Below, piece by piece: positions 25,857 to 34,590 of a DNA stretch of 64,000 bases. Position 1 is the first letter of the stretch. Every line of letters begins with the position of its first letter. Location of the stretch: NCBI RefSeq assembly GCF_005938645.2, contig NZ_CP042171.1:6200001-6264000 (forward strand), read 5' to 3'. The DNA is from Pedobacter sp. KBS0701. Lineage in GTDB: Bacteria > Bacteroidota > Bacteroidia > Sphingobacteriales > Sphingobacteriaceae. Position numbers and translations under genes: made by a program. A model generated the notes under the pieces. The model was given only the letters and a program-made list of their open reading frames with translations, did not search any database and was not told the DNA's origin.

Positions 25857-27169
25857 TAATCTGCCTTTTTAAAGATTTTATATAGAAGAAATATGCCTAA
25901 AACAATGCCCGAATAAATTAAACCCAATTTAAGATTATAAATCAGCATTGCGATAAAAGAAACACAGGAAATGATCAATGCAATGATGGGAAATAATGGA
26001 TAAACCGGTGTTTTAAAAGGCCTCGCCATTTCCGGACTGTTTTTTCTGAGCACCATTACCGAAATCATCGAAATGATATACAATGTCAATGCGCCAAATA
26101 CCGAAATGATAATAATCTCGGCAGTTTTACCAGATAAAAGAGCGATGATGCCAATTACCATATTACCGATCAATGCATTCGCCGGCGTTTGAAATTTTGG
26201 TGAGATTTTTCCCAATATTGCAGGGATACTTTTTACCCTGCCCATTTCATAAGTAGACCTGCCCGCTGCTAAAACTAAACCATGAAAGGAGGCTACCAGT
26301 CCAAATAAACCAACCGTAATCAGTAAGTGGTACATTAAATGATTATCGCCGGTTATCATCGAAAGGGCAAGTGGCAAAGGTGAATCAGAGGTTTCGCCCG
26401 ATTTTCCGTTTTTATATACAATGGTTTCCCAGCCATCAATGCCAATGGTTGAGATAAAAACCAGTACACATAATACAACCAGCGTAAATATGCCCCAGCC
26501 AAAACCTTTGCTGATATCGCGTTGTGGGTTCTTGGTTTCCTCGGCTACATTGGCAACACCTTCGATACCGAGGAAAAACCAGATGGCAAAAGGGATTGCT
26601 GCGAAAACACCGCTCCAGCCATTAGGAAAGTTGTTATGCACCAGGTTTCCAGGATGAAATTTGGCTAAGGTAATGCCTGAAAACAGCAACAGTTCTCCAA
26701 CAGCCAAAATGGTAATAATGACTTCGAATGAAGCTGCAGCCTTTACACCATAAACATTTAAAGCTGTAAAAATGAAATACACCGCAATTGCACTCGTAAG
26801 AATGTGTACCTGCGGGAAAAATGCATTAAAATAAGCACCAATGGCAAATGCAATGGCAGGCGGGGCAAATATAAATTCGACCATTTGGGCAATACCCGCA
26901 ATAAAACCGAGGTTTTTACCCAGCGCAGTATTGGCATAATCGAAAACACCGCCAGCTTTTGGTATGGCGCAGGCCAGTTCGGCATAACTGAAACTAAAGG
27001 TAATATACATCACCATGATGGCAACCGTAGCAATGGCCATACCCAGGGTGCCACCTTTTTCGAGACCCAAATTCCAGCCGAAATACATTCCCGAAATTAC
27101 ATAACCCACGCCAAGCCCCCAGAGCATAAAGGGGGTAAGCGTTTTCCTTAAGCCATCTTTTTGTTCCAT
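25856..27169 (-). CDS. APC-superfamily permease, ethanolamine permease-like
   Basis: 437 residues with 12 hydrophobic segments. The N-terminal block LWGLGVGYVISGMYFGWNLGL (long stretch, residues 17-37) and AIPKAGGVFDYANTALGK are like ethanolamine permeases of the APC superfamily more than like general amino-acid permeases. It would import ethanolamine or another amino alcohol. It is first in a run of six minus-strand genes and shares its stop with the next start. No regulator gene is next to it; the divergent neighbour is a peptidase. Confidence 0.85.
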   Translation of the reverse strand: MEQKDGLRKTLTPFMLWGLGVGYVISGMYFGWNLGLEKGGTLGMAIATVAIMVMYITFSFSYAELACAIPKAGGVFDYANTALGKNLGFIAGIAQMVEFIFAPPAIAFAIGAYFNAFFPQVHILTSAIAVYFIFTALNVYGVKAAASFEVIITILAVGELLLFSGITLAKFHPGNLVHNNFPNGWSGVFAAIPFAIWFFLGIEGVANVAEETKNPQRDISKGFGWGIFTLVVLCVLVFISTIGIDGWETIVYKNGKSGETSDSPLPLALSMITGDNHLMYHLLITVGLFGLVASFHGLVLAAGRSTYEMGRVKSIPAILGKISPKFQTPANALIGNMVIGIIALLSGKTAEIIIISVFGALTLYIISMISVMVLRKNSPEMARPFKTPVYPLFPIIALIISCVSFIAMLIYNLKLGLIYSGIVLGIFLLYKIFKKAD

Positions 27170-27379
27170 GGGTAGGATTTATAAGATTTAAACAGGTTTA
27201 TAAAATTTGCTCGAAAATGATAAACTATTAGCCTCGGTATCTGATGTTTAAAGTAGTAATTATTTTCGAATCATTTCACTGTCGCTCGCAATTGCTGCAA
27301 TAATTTATTGTTAATTTTTTTTAAAGCGCTTTTGGGCATTTATCCGTTTTGTTATCTTGCATGACCAAACAATATCTTT

Positions 27380-29452
27380 ATGCACGAAAACGCTCTCCGG
27401 CCTTCTGAAAATTTTAAGAAGATGGCAGCCAAGTCTGTACAGGCGATTACCTTATTCATTGCCACCTATATAGTTTTAATAATATTTACATTGGCGCTAA
27501 CCGCAATTTCCTGTTATTTAGGGATAATGCTCATGGAGTACATCAGCTCTTCTATTACTTTTATTCTGGGCATCGGTTTGATAGGTTTTGGCTTTATGAT
27601 CCTGTTTTTTCTGGTCAAGTTTATGTTTAAGAGCAATAAGGTGGACAGGTCTCATTTAATGGAAATTACCAGGCCCGATCAGCCTAATATCTTTAAAATG
27701 ATTGATGAAATTGTTTTAAGCGTACAAACAGATTTCCCGAAAAAAGTATACCTATCGAATGAGGTTAATGCTGCCGTTTTTTACGATTCGAACTTTTGGA
27801 GCATGTTTTTCCCCGTGCGCAAAAACCTGATAATCGGATTTGGTCTGATTAATACGACCACTGCTGATGAACTACGTGTAATATTGGCCCATGAGTTTGG
27901 CCACTTTTCGCAAAAGAGCATGAAGGTAGGTATTTATGTATATCAATTTAATAAGATTATTTACGATATGCTTTATGAAAATGAAAGTTATGATAAAGTA
28001 ACGCGGGGCATAGCGAATGCAAGTTCTTATATTGGTGTTTTTGTGCTGATTTCTGATAAGATAATTGGTTTGATGCAACAAATTCTAGTGCGTGTATATC
28101 AGGTTTTAAGTGAGAGTTACAGCAAACTTTCGCACGAAATGGAATTTTATGCCGATGCAGTTGCGGCAGTAGTTGTAGGTTCTAAACCCCTCGTTGATTC
28201 GTTATTGCGCATGCAGCTCGCAAGCCGTTCTGTAGATATTATCTATAATTATTACGAAAGAAAAATCGATGATTGTGTTATTTCGGCAAATATTTTTCCG
28301 CAACAGATTTTAGTAATGAATTTTTTGGCTCAAAGGAATAAACTGCCTTTCGAAAATGGATTCCCGCAGGTGAGTATTGATTATTATAACCGCTTTAACA
28401 AATCAAAAATATCCTTTTCCAATCAATATAGCTCACATCCTGAAACCGATGAGCGTGTTAAAAGATTAAATGACCTTGGAATTCCTGTTGCAAAACCATA
28501 CCATGATATGGCGAACACACTACTTGTTGATCAGGAAAAAATTGCTGAAAAATTTACAGCACAGATATTCCAGCGCGCAGTTTACCGAGAGCAACCATCG
28601 GTACAGCAGTTGAGTGACTTCGAAACTGATTTTTTGAAAGAAAATGATCAAAATTCTTATCCTGATATTTTTAATGGTTATTTCGATTATAGAAATCCCT
28701 ATCATCAATTTAATATAGATTCATTTGATCTGCCAACTATTCCATCCGAATTGAGCGTTGAAGAGTTTTTTGATGACACCAACTTAAGCGTAATGTATGA
28801 GTTGAAGGCATTGGAAGCCGATCTGGCCACGATAGATAATATAGATTCGCAGGTGATTAATGTTAAAACATTTAATTACGATGGCAAAAAGTATTCGCTG
28901 GCAGATTGTAGGGCAATGATCGATTATCTGAAGGGTGAAATAAGCAAGAAAAATGGGCAATTGGCCCTGCTCGATGTAAAGGTTTTTGAATATTTCAGAT
29001 TTTTGGCAAAAGAAAATCAAACTGAAGCAACATTTAAATCGCTTTCGATCAAATATAAGCAGGTTGCTGAAGAATTCACGGTTCAAGAGAATGCTTATTT
29101 AGATCTGGCCAATGCAACAAGATTTATGCATACATCAGCATCCAAGGAAATGATCAAAAGAAAGATGGTGGTCGTTAAAAAAGAAGAGCAGAAATTTAAG
29201 GATTATTTGATTGCAATCGTTAACGATGATGCGTATGCCAGTTTAATAACCGAAGAGGCAAAAACAGCCCTGGCAGATTACTTAAAACATGATTATAAGT
29301 ATTTTGGGGCAGATCTTTATTTTGATGAAGAGCTTAAGGACTTATTTTTTGCGATGAGTTTTTTCGGAGGAGTAATTTATGAACGACATTTCCTTACTAA
29401 AAGAGAACTTCTGAACTTTGAAGCAAAGTTGATAAATCCGGTATTTAGTTAG
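27380..29452 (+). CDS. M48 family membrane metallopeptidase
   Basis: 690 residues. Two membrane segments near the N-terminus (about 18-45 and 52-78), then the zinc motif HEFGH (about residues 169-173) with the downstream Glu in EMEFYADAVA (about 254-263), as in M48 (HtpX/Ste24-like) enzymes. The last 250 residues are helical, charged and unassigned. It probably clears misfolded membrane or envelope proteins. It is divergent from the amino-alcohol cluster and convergent with the YiaA-like gene, with a hairpin terminator between. Confidence 0.88.
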   Translation: MHENALRPSENFKKMAAKSVQAITLFIATYIVLIIFTLALTAISCYLGIMLMEYISSSITFILGIGLIGFGFMILFFLVKFMFKSNKVDRSHLMEITRPDQPNIFKMIDEIVLSVQTDFPKKVYLSNEVNAAVFYDSNFWSMFFPVRKNLIIGFGLINTTTADELRVILAHEFGHFSQKSMKVGIYVYQFNKIIYDMLYENESYDKVTRGIANASSYIGVFVLISDKIIGLMQQILVRVYQVLSESYSKLSHEMEFYADAVAAVVVGSKPLVDSLLRMQLASRSVDIIYNYYERKIDDCVISANIFPQQILVMNFLAQRNKLPFENGFPQVSIDYYNRFNKSKISFSNQYSSHPETDERVKRLNDLGIPVAKPYHDMANTLLVDQEKIAEKFTAQIFQRAVYREQPSVQQLSDFETDFLKENDQNSYPDIFNGYFDYRNPYHQFNIDSFDLPTIPSELSVEEFFDDTNLSVMYELKALEADLATIDNIDSQVINVKTFNYDGKKYSLADCRAMIDYLKGEISKKNGQLALLDVKVFEYFRFLAKENQTEATFKSLSIKYKQVAEEFTVQENAYLDLANATRFMHTSASKEMIKRKMVVVKKEEQKFKDYLIAIVNDDAYASLITEEAKTALADYLKHDYKYFGADLYFDEELKDLFFAMSFFGGVIYERHFLTKRELLNFEAKLINPVFS

Positions 29453-29457
29453 CTTAA

Positions 29458-29487
29458 AAAAGCCAGTAATTAATCTTACTGGCTTTT
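29458..29487. terminator. bidirectional terminator between convergent genes
   Basis: Perfect 12-bp stem AAAAGCCAGTAA / TTACTGGCTTTT with T runs on both strands; lies between the stops at 29452 and 29492. Confidence 0.85.
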
Positions 29488-29491
29488 ATGC

Positions 29492-29899
29492 TTATTCCGA
29501 ATCACGATTTTTATTTACGATCTGACTATCTCTCGTATTTTTCTGCACCGTAATGGCGCCGAAAAGTGAGAGTAAAAAGGCAAAGGCATAAAACCCTTTT
29601 TCACTGGGTAACAAAGTGGCATTCCACAAACCGATTACCAACAAAGTGATGGTGAGCAGTGTAGAAAACCAGCTAAGACCATAATAAATTTCGGTAACGG
29701 GAATTCCTTCCAGTTTATCGCGAACAGCTTTTTGTAAAGAGATTACGGCAAAAAGGCCAAACATCAATACCGTAAAATAATATCCTTTTTCGTTGAGAAG
29801 CATATCAGAACGCCACAGGCCTACAATAAAGCCGATCATTCCGATGCCTAATGCAATCCAGGCCGCAGCCACGAATGCATTCGATGGTTTTTGATTCAT
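29492..29899 (-). CDS. YiaA/YiaB-like membrane protein
   Basis: 135 residues with four membrane helices arranged as two repeats (WIALGIGMIGFIVGLW...KGYYFTVLMFGLFAVISLQ and the second pair WFSTLLTITLLVIGLW...KGFYAFAFLLSLFGAITVQK). Each repeat ends in a K.xxRD motif (KAVRDK and KNTRDS). This is the YiaA/YiaB two-helix pattern, duplicated. Function unknown in all members. Convergent with the peptidase gene. Confidence 0.85.
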   Translation of the reverse strand: MNQKPSNAFVAAAWIALGIGMIGFIVGLWRSDMLLNEKGYYFTVLMFGLFAVISLQKAVRDKLEGIPVTEIYYGLSWFSTLLTITLLVIGLWNATLLPSEKGFYAFAFLLSLFGAITVQKNTRDSQIVNKNRDSE

Positions 29900-30152
29900 T
29901 TGTTTTGAGATTTAATTTAATTCAATAGGAAACGCTAAAGATTGGCAAAAGGTATAACAATTAAAAGCCGCTGCCTTAAATTATTTTTAAATCTGATGCA
30001 TGAGAGGAAATGAAATGGATGTATGTGGCTATGAAAATCCGTCTTTATCTGTCAACATCTGTAGTTAAAAATGCTTAAATCAATAATGGCAATTGCGTTA
30101 ATGGATAAAAAAACAAACAAAATTCAATCTTTCGCATTATAGCTTATAATCT

Positions 30153-30160
30153 TACCTTAG
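30153..30160 (+). promoter_or_regulatory. possible -7 box of the NAD(P)HX repair gene
   Basis: TACCTTAG (one mismatch to TAnnTTTG) lies exactly 4 nt before the ATG at 30165, matching the leaderless spacing seen elsewhere. Confidence 0.4.
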
Positions 30161-30164
30161 TTAT

Positions 30165-31661
30165 ATGCGAACGTTGCTTACTTCTGCCCAAATGCGCAGT
30201 GCCGATCAGTTTACCATTGCAAACAAACCCATTGCATCAATCGATCTAATGGAAAAGGCTGCCAGGGCTTTTGTTCAGTGCTTTTTGAGAGATGAGTTTG
30301 ACGCCACTAAAAGTGTGGCCATTTTTTGTGGAAAGGGAAATAATGGTGGCGATGGATTAGCGATTGCCCATTTGTTAATGGCCAACGGTTATGAAAACAT
30401 TAAAGTTTACATTGTTAACTTTAGTAAAAAGCAAAGCGACGATTTTACCATCAACCTGCAACGGATAGACGAATCGCGCTGCAAAAAAGTAGTAATCAAC
30501 CAACCTTCCGATCTGAAAAGCTTAAAAGCAGATTTAGTGATCGATGCCATTTTAGGTTCGGGCTTAGATAAAGCGTTGACAGGCGACTATGAAGAACTGG
30601 TTCAGTTTATTAATAAACAACATAAAAAGGTTTATGCGGTTGATGTACCTACAGGTTTTTTTTCTGAAGGAAAATTACCTGAAGTGTATAACGGCATAAA
30701 AGCCTATAAAACGATCTCATTTCAACGTCCAAAGATTAACTTTTTCTTTCCCGAATCTGCCGCTGCAACTGAAAAATTTGAAGTGGTAGAAATTGAGCTC
30801 AATGAGCTATTTATCCAAAAACAGGAAGCCGATTTTTATTTAACAGATGAAAGCGATATTCAAAAAAAACTACAGCCACGCAAGTTATTCAGTCATAAAG
30901 GTACTTATGGCCATGCATTGATTATAGCGGGTAATACCGATACCATGGGGGCGGCTTTACTCTCTTCAATGGCTTGTTTACATACAGGTGCGGGTTTAAC
31001 TACCGCCTGCATCCCACAAAGTGGATTAATAGCTTTAAATACCAGCTTACCCGAAGTAATGGCACTGCCAAGAGACGAATATACGCGGATCGAAAACCCA
31101 AAGAAATACCAGGCTATAGCCATTGGACCGGGTTTGGGAACAAATCCTGAAAATGAAAAGCTATTGGAAAGTTTGATCTTAGCCAATCAACCCTTAGTGA
31201 TTGATGCTGATGCCTTAAATATTTTGGGCGAAAGACCGGATCTAATTGATAAACTTGTTCCAAATACCATTTTAACCCCTCATGTAAAAGAGTTCGATCG
31301 CTTATTCGGTGAGCACGACAGCTGGTGGGACAGGGTACAGTCGGCCAAAGAAAAAGCCAAAAGATTAAAAATCGTTATCGTACTTAAAAACCAATATATC
31401 TTTATTTGTTTGCCAACAGGGAAAGTGCTGATCAACCTAACAGGTCATCCGGCAATGGCACAGGGGGGGATGGGCGACATCTTAACCGGGATTATTGCAG
31501 GTTTTGTGGCGCAACGGTATTCTGCAACAGATGCCGCTATTCTGGCTTGCTACATTCATGGAAAAGCAGGCGATCATTTAGCGCAGGAACAATTCGTAGT
31601 TACCGCGTCGCATCTTAGCGCAAGGATATCAAAAGAAATTAAAGTGCTCATCTCCATATAG
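30165..31661 (+). CDS. nnr: bifunctional NAD(P)H-hydrate epimerase / ADP-dependent dehydratase
   Basis: 498 residues with both repair activities for damaged NAD(P)H. The N-terminal epimerase domain (about 1-215) has GKGNNGGDGLA (about 57-67) and DAILGSGL; the C-terminal dehydratase (about 230-495) has GHALIIAGNTDTMGAALL, AIGPGLG and the catalytic AMAQGGMGDILTG (about residue 430). Length and order match E. coli YjeF/Nnr. No partner genes nearby; the start follows a near-consensus -7 box by 4 nt. Confidence 0.95.
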   Translation: MRTLLTSAQMRSADQFTIANKPIASIDLMEKAARAFVQCFLRDEFDATKSVAIFCGKGNNGGDGLAIAHLLMANGYENIKVYIVNFSKKQSDDFTINLQRIDESRCKKVVINQPSDLKSLKADLVIDAILGSGLDKALTGDYEELVQFINKQHKKVYAVDVPTGFFSEGKLPEVYNGIKAYKTISFQRPKINFFFPESAAATEKFEVVEIELNELFIQKQEADFYLTDESDIQKKLQPRKLFSHKGTYGHALIIAGNTDTMGAALLSSMACLHTGAGLTTACIPQSGLIALNTSLPEVMALPRDEYTRIENPKKYQAIAIGPGLGTNPENEKLLESLILANQPLVIDADALNILGERPDLIDKLVPNTILTPHVKEFDRLFGEHDSWWDRVQSAKEKAKRLKIVIVLKNQYIFICLPTGKVLINLTGHPAMAQGGMGDILTGIIAGFVAQRYSATDAAILACYIHGKAGDHLAQEQFVVTASHLSARISKEIKVLISI

Positions 31662-31786
31662 TTTGTCATGTGCTTAGCCAGAATTGTGGAAAAAACTCCA
31701 CTAACTTACTATACTTCTAGTTTAGAATTTATGGTTTACAGGAATATTTAAATAACAGATATCTTAAAACGGAAAACAAAATTATT

Positions 31787-32488
31787 ATGGCACAAAAAGA
31801 GTATACGCTGAACGAACTCATAAAGGAATCAGCAGAAAACCCGGCAGAAAACGATTTTTTTGAACTGGAAAAACCGGCCATGCTGGAGGTAAACTTAAAA
31901 AATCAAAAAATCCTGGCAAAGGCTGGTTCGATGGTGGCTTATATCGGAAACATCGATTTTAAAAGAGAAGGGCTATTGAGCAAAGGTTTGGGCGGTTTGT
32001 TAAAAAAAGCCATATCTGGTGAAGGCACCTCACTGATGCACGCAACAGGAACGGGCAAATTATATCTGGCCGACGAGGGTAAGAAAGTGATAATCATCAA
32101 ACTCCAAAACGAGTCAGTTTTTGTTAATGGTAATGATGTTTTGGCATTGGAAGAGAATATTAAAAATGAAATAAAGATGTTAAAAAGCATTGCTGGCATG
32201 ATGAGTGGTGGTTTATTCCAGGTTAAATTATCGGGCAGCGGTTATATTGCCATAACCACACATGGCGAACCCATTTTATTAAGAGTAACGGGCAACCAAC
32301 CGGTATACACCGATCCGAATGCTACGGTAGCCTGGTCGGAAAATTTAACGCCAAACATCAAAACCAATTTGACTTTCGGTTCTTTCATCGGAAGAGGAAG
32401 TGGCGAATCTTTCCAATTAGAGTTTTTTGGCGAGGGATGGGTATTGGTACAGCCTTACGAAGAGGTGAAGTACGCAGCAAAGTCTTAA
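31787..32488 (+). CDS. AIM24 family protein
   Basis: 233 residues, all-beta, of the AIM24/TIGR00266 type: LEVNLKNQKILAKAGSMVAY near the N-terminus, a Gly-rich insert (GLLSKGLGGLLKKAISGEG), a LMHATGTGKLYLAD core and the C-terminal WSENLTPNIKTNLTFGSFIGRGSGES split over residues about 184-212. The yeast namesake acts in mitochondria, but bacterial members are of unknown role. No signal peptide. It stands alone before a repeat-rich gap. Confidence 0.85.
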   Translation: MAQKEYTLNELIKESAENPAENDFFELEKPAMLEVNLKNQKILAKAGSMVAYIGNIDFKREGLLSKGLGGLLKKAISGEGTSLMHATGTGKLYLADEGKKVIIIKLQNESVFVNGNDVLALEENIKNEIKMLKSIAGMMSGGLFQVKLSGSGYIAITTHGEPILLRVTGNQPVYTDPNATVAWSENLTPNIKTNLTFGSFIGRGSGESFQLEFFGEGWVLVQPYEEVKYAAKS

Positions 32489-32498
32489 TATAGTAAAA

Positions 32499-32531
32499 TC
32501 GTCATCTCGACCGCAGTGGAGAGATCTTTAT
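32499..32531. repeat. single arm of the GTCAT palindromic family
   Basis: CGTCATCTCGACCGCAGTGG then AGAGATCTTTATGAC, same arm as in the composites at 19615 and 32880. Confidence 0.6.
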
Positions 32532-32599
32532 GACAAGGTCTCTCTGCATGTGTTAATCAGGTATTGTGCTTCTTTCAGCAGAAATATTTATCCGCTTTT

Positions 32600-32733
32600 T
32601 TGGAAAGCACATGCAGAAGCCTTTAGGCAACGATAGTCCTGCCATTCACTTTACCTCTCTGCGTTCGGTGCTCGCTATTGTCAGGTTTAGGTGGCGCGGC
32701 CATTCATTCTATTTTAGGTGCAAGGAGCAAAAA
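32600..32733 (-). repeat. dispersed repeat of the GCCACCTAAACC family, copy C (inverted)
   Basis: On the minus strand: TTGCACCTAAAATAGAATG, then GCGCCACCTAAACCTGACAA, GCAGAGAGG and finally CATGTGCTTTCC. Aligns with copies at 8412 and 36247. Confidence 0.55.
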
Positions 32734-32879
32734 CCTTCAGTTTAAACAGTTTTCCTCATAATTTAACAGACCTAATAGGGGATCGGTGTATTCTTGTGAA
32801 GAAATGAAATATGCAACTAAATCTTAAAATATGATATTCCTTTGCTAGTGGATACACAACTAAGGCGTTAAATCTTAAT

Positions 32880-32989
32880 CGTCATCTCGACTGAAGCGCA
32901 GCGGAATGGAGAGATCTATTTAGACAGATTTAGCTTCGCTGAGCACTACGTGATTCTCGACTTCGTTTCACTTCACTCGAAATGACGAT
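32880..32989. repeat. two-armed palindromic repeat, long composite form
   Basis: CGTCATCTCGACTGAAGCGC at the left, CAGATTTAGCTTCGCTGAGC inside, CACTCGAAATGACGA at the right; nearly the same unit as 19615-19722. With the two entries before it, this explains most of the gap 32489-33064. Confidence 0.7.
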
Positions 32990-33008
32990 TCTTTAGTTAA
33001 AAAACAGA

Positions 33009-33039
33009 AAATCCCGGCATTTTACCAATGTCGGGATTT
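33009..33039 (-). terminator. terminator after the anti-sigma gene
   Basis: Stem AAATCCCGGCATT / AATGTCGGGATTT (one G-T pair) followed on the minus strand by TTTT, 26 nt past the stop at 33065. Confidence 0.75.
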
Positions 33040-33064
33040 ATTATGTTGATTAAATAATGTCTAA

Positions 33065-33928
33065 TTAAACACCACCCATTACGGTTAATTTGTCCATGGT
33101 TGGATTAACACTTCCGCCTTTAGGTTCTAAGGTTACGGCAAACGCCTGTGCTTCCTGAATGGTTTGCATCTTTAACAGTGCCTCATTATTGGTTGAATCT
33201 GTTTTCCCAAAAACACCCAGGCTTACCGGTTTGCCATTTACCAAGGCCCATAACTGATATTGATGTTCGGCATCGGTTTTGGGTAAATCCATTGCCACAT
33301 AGTTAATCAGCACACTTTTATCTTTTTTATTCCAGTAAACCTTCATTTTAGAAGCTGGACTAAATGCCTGCCCTGCCATACGGATGGTTGCCCATTCTTT
33401 ACTATCGGCCATTTCAGCCATATTATCTAAGCCCTGGTTTTCGAACTCGAGCTTGCTCACTACGCCAGCAAATTTCTGTTTATCCAGGTTTAAGCTGGCA
33501 ATTTGGTCGTGTGCAGCATTTAACTTATTATACGTAATAAACAATGCTACCGTACTTACTACCAATAAAGCTATACAAGCAACTAAGGCGTAACGTAAAG
33601 TTCTCACTTTAGCATCACTTCCATCCAAACGTATAATTCTTGGTTCTTCAGCATAAATTGGTTCGGGTTGAACATTCACATTCTCTTCAATCTCACTTAA
33701 CCCCAACTTTTCGAATAATCTTGTTTCTACATCTGCAGATGGTTCTACAGCATTTTGCATAGCATATTGTTCCATAGCTTGCTCGATGGCCGCTATTTCA
33801 TCTCTTACCTCAGGGTTTTGAGATGCCATTTCCTCCACCTGCAGTGTTTCTTCAGGTGATAAATCACCTAAAACGTACAGTTCAAGTACTCCAGATTCGA
33901 TATATGCTTTTAAATTTTCCACGCTCAA
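33065..33928 (-). CDS. anti-sigma factor, RskA-like
   Basis: 287 residues: N-terminal cytoplasmic anti-sigma domain (YIESGVLELYVLGDLSPEE, about 6-24), one membrane helix (about 108-128, ALVACIALLVVSTVALF), a short coiled segment, and a periplasmic RskA domain (about 165-287) with YQLWALVNGKPVSLGVF. There is no zinc-binding HxxxCxxC motif at the N-terminus, as in RskA. It should hold the sigma factor encoded just upstream; its start overlaps that stop by 4 nt, so the pair is coupled. Confidence 0.88.
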   Translation of the reverse strand: MSVENLKAYIESGVLELYVLGDLSPEETLQVEEMASQNPEVRDEIAAIEQAMEQYAMQNAVEPSADVETRLFEKLGLSEIEENVNVQPEPIYAEEPRIIRLDGSDAKVRTLRYALVACIALLVVSTVALFITYNKLNAAHDQIASLNLDKQKFAGVVSKLEFENQGLDNMAEMADSKEWATIRMAGQAFSPASKMKVYWNKKDKSVLINYVAMDLPKTDAEHQYQLWALVNGKPVSLGVFGKTDSTNNEALLKMQTIQEAQAFAVTLEPKGGSVNPTMDKLTVMGGV

Positions 33929-34476
33929 TTAAAATTCCTTCTCAATTCAATAATAGCCAACCGGATCCGGGTTTTCACCGTACCTAATGGCAGATCTAAC
34001 TTTTCTGCGGCTTCCACATGTGTGAAACCCTTGTAATAAACTAAATCAAGAACTGCTTGTAAATCCGGTTTAAGGTTTTCTACAAGTTGCTTAACACCAA
34101 GAACATCCGGGTTAAACGTAACCTTGTTTTGTTCATCAACGAAACTTACGTTATTTTCTATATCTTGGTTTTTGAGTGAATTCTTAAAATCTTTAGAACG
34201 GAGTTTATCGATCGATAAATTGCGGGCAATATTCATCATCCACGTAAACAAACGTCCTTTTGTATGATCATAGTGTGCTGCAGACTGCCAGATTTTTACG
34301 AAAGTTTCTTGTAATACATCTTCTGCAAGCTCTGTGTGGGTAATAATACGTGAAATAACGCCGTAAAGCGCTGACGAATACATGCTGTACAGCGTTTTTA
34401 GTACCGCCGGATCTTTCGATTGCAGTGCTTGAACAAGTTCAGGCTCGGTTAGAGTTAATTTTTTTAATGCAGTCAC
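33925..34476 (-). CDS. ECF RNA polymerase sigma factor, SigK-like
   Basis: 183 residues from a GTG codon. Region 2 spans about 20-90 (YSMYSSALYGVISRI, AEDVLQETFVKIW, RLFTWMMNIARNLSIDKLR) and region 4 about 125-180 (DLVYYKGFTHVEAAEKLDLP, GTVKTRIRLAIIELRR). It overlaps the anti-sigma gene by 4 nt. A weak TATCTTAG box lies 9-14 nt upstream. What signal frees it from the anti-sigma factor cannot be read from sequence. Confidence 0.9.
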   Translation of the reverse strand: MTALKKLTLTEPELVQALQSKDPAVLKTLYSMYSSALYGVISRIITHTELAEDVLQETFVKIWQSAAHYDHTKGRLFTWMMNIARNLSIDKLRSKDFKNSLKNQDIENNVSFVDEQNKVTFNPDVLGVKQLVENLKPDLQAVLDLVYYKGFTHVEAAEKLDLPLGTVKTRIRLAIIELRRNFN

Positions 34477-34518
34477 TATTGGTCACTAAGATACAATACA
34501 CAACACTAAAAGCAAAAA

Positions 34519-34566
34519 AATGTTTTAAAAATGCATTCCGCTTAAGAGTGCGATTTTTAAAACATT
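34519..34566 (-). terminator. stem-loop after lipA
   Basis: AATGTTTTAAAAAT / ATTTTTAAAACATT, 14 bp, extended by a few pairs; lies between the lipA stop (34591) and the sigma start. A-T rich, so a moderate terminator. Confidence 0.6.
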
Positions 34567-34590
34567 GCTAATCTATTCCTTAAAAAAGAA

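Noticed and set aside
20427..27169. Reading the cluster as the classical Puu putrescine pathway
   Set aside because: PuuB (amine oxidase), PuuC order and a Puu regulator are absent; an iron alcohol dehydrogenase and an ethanolamine-type permease are present instead.
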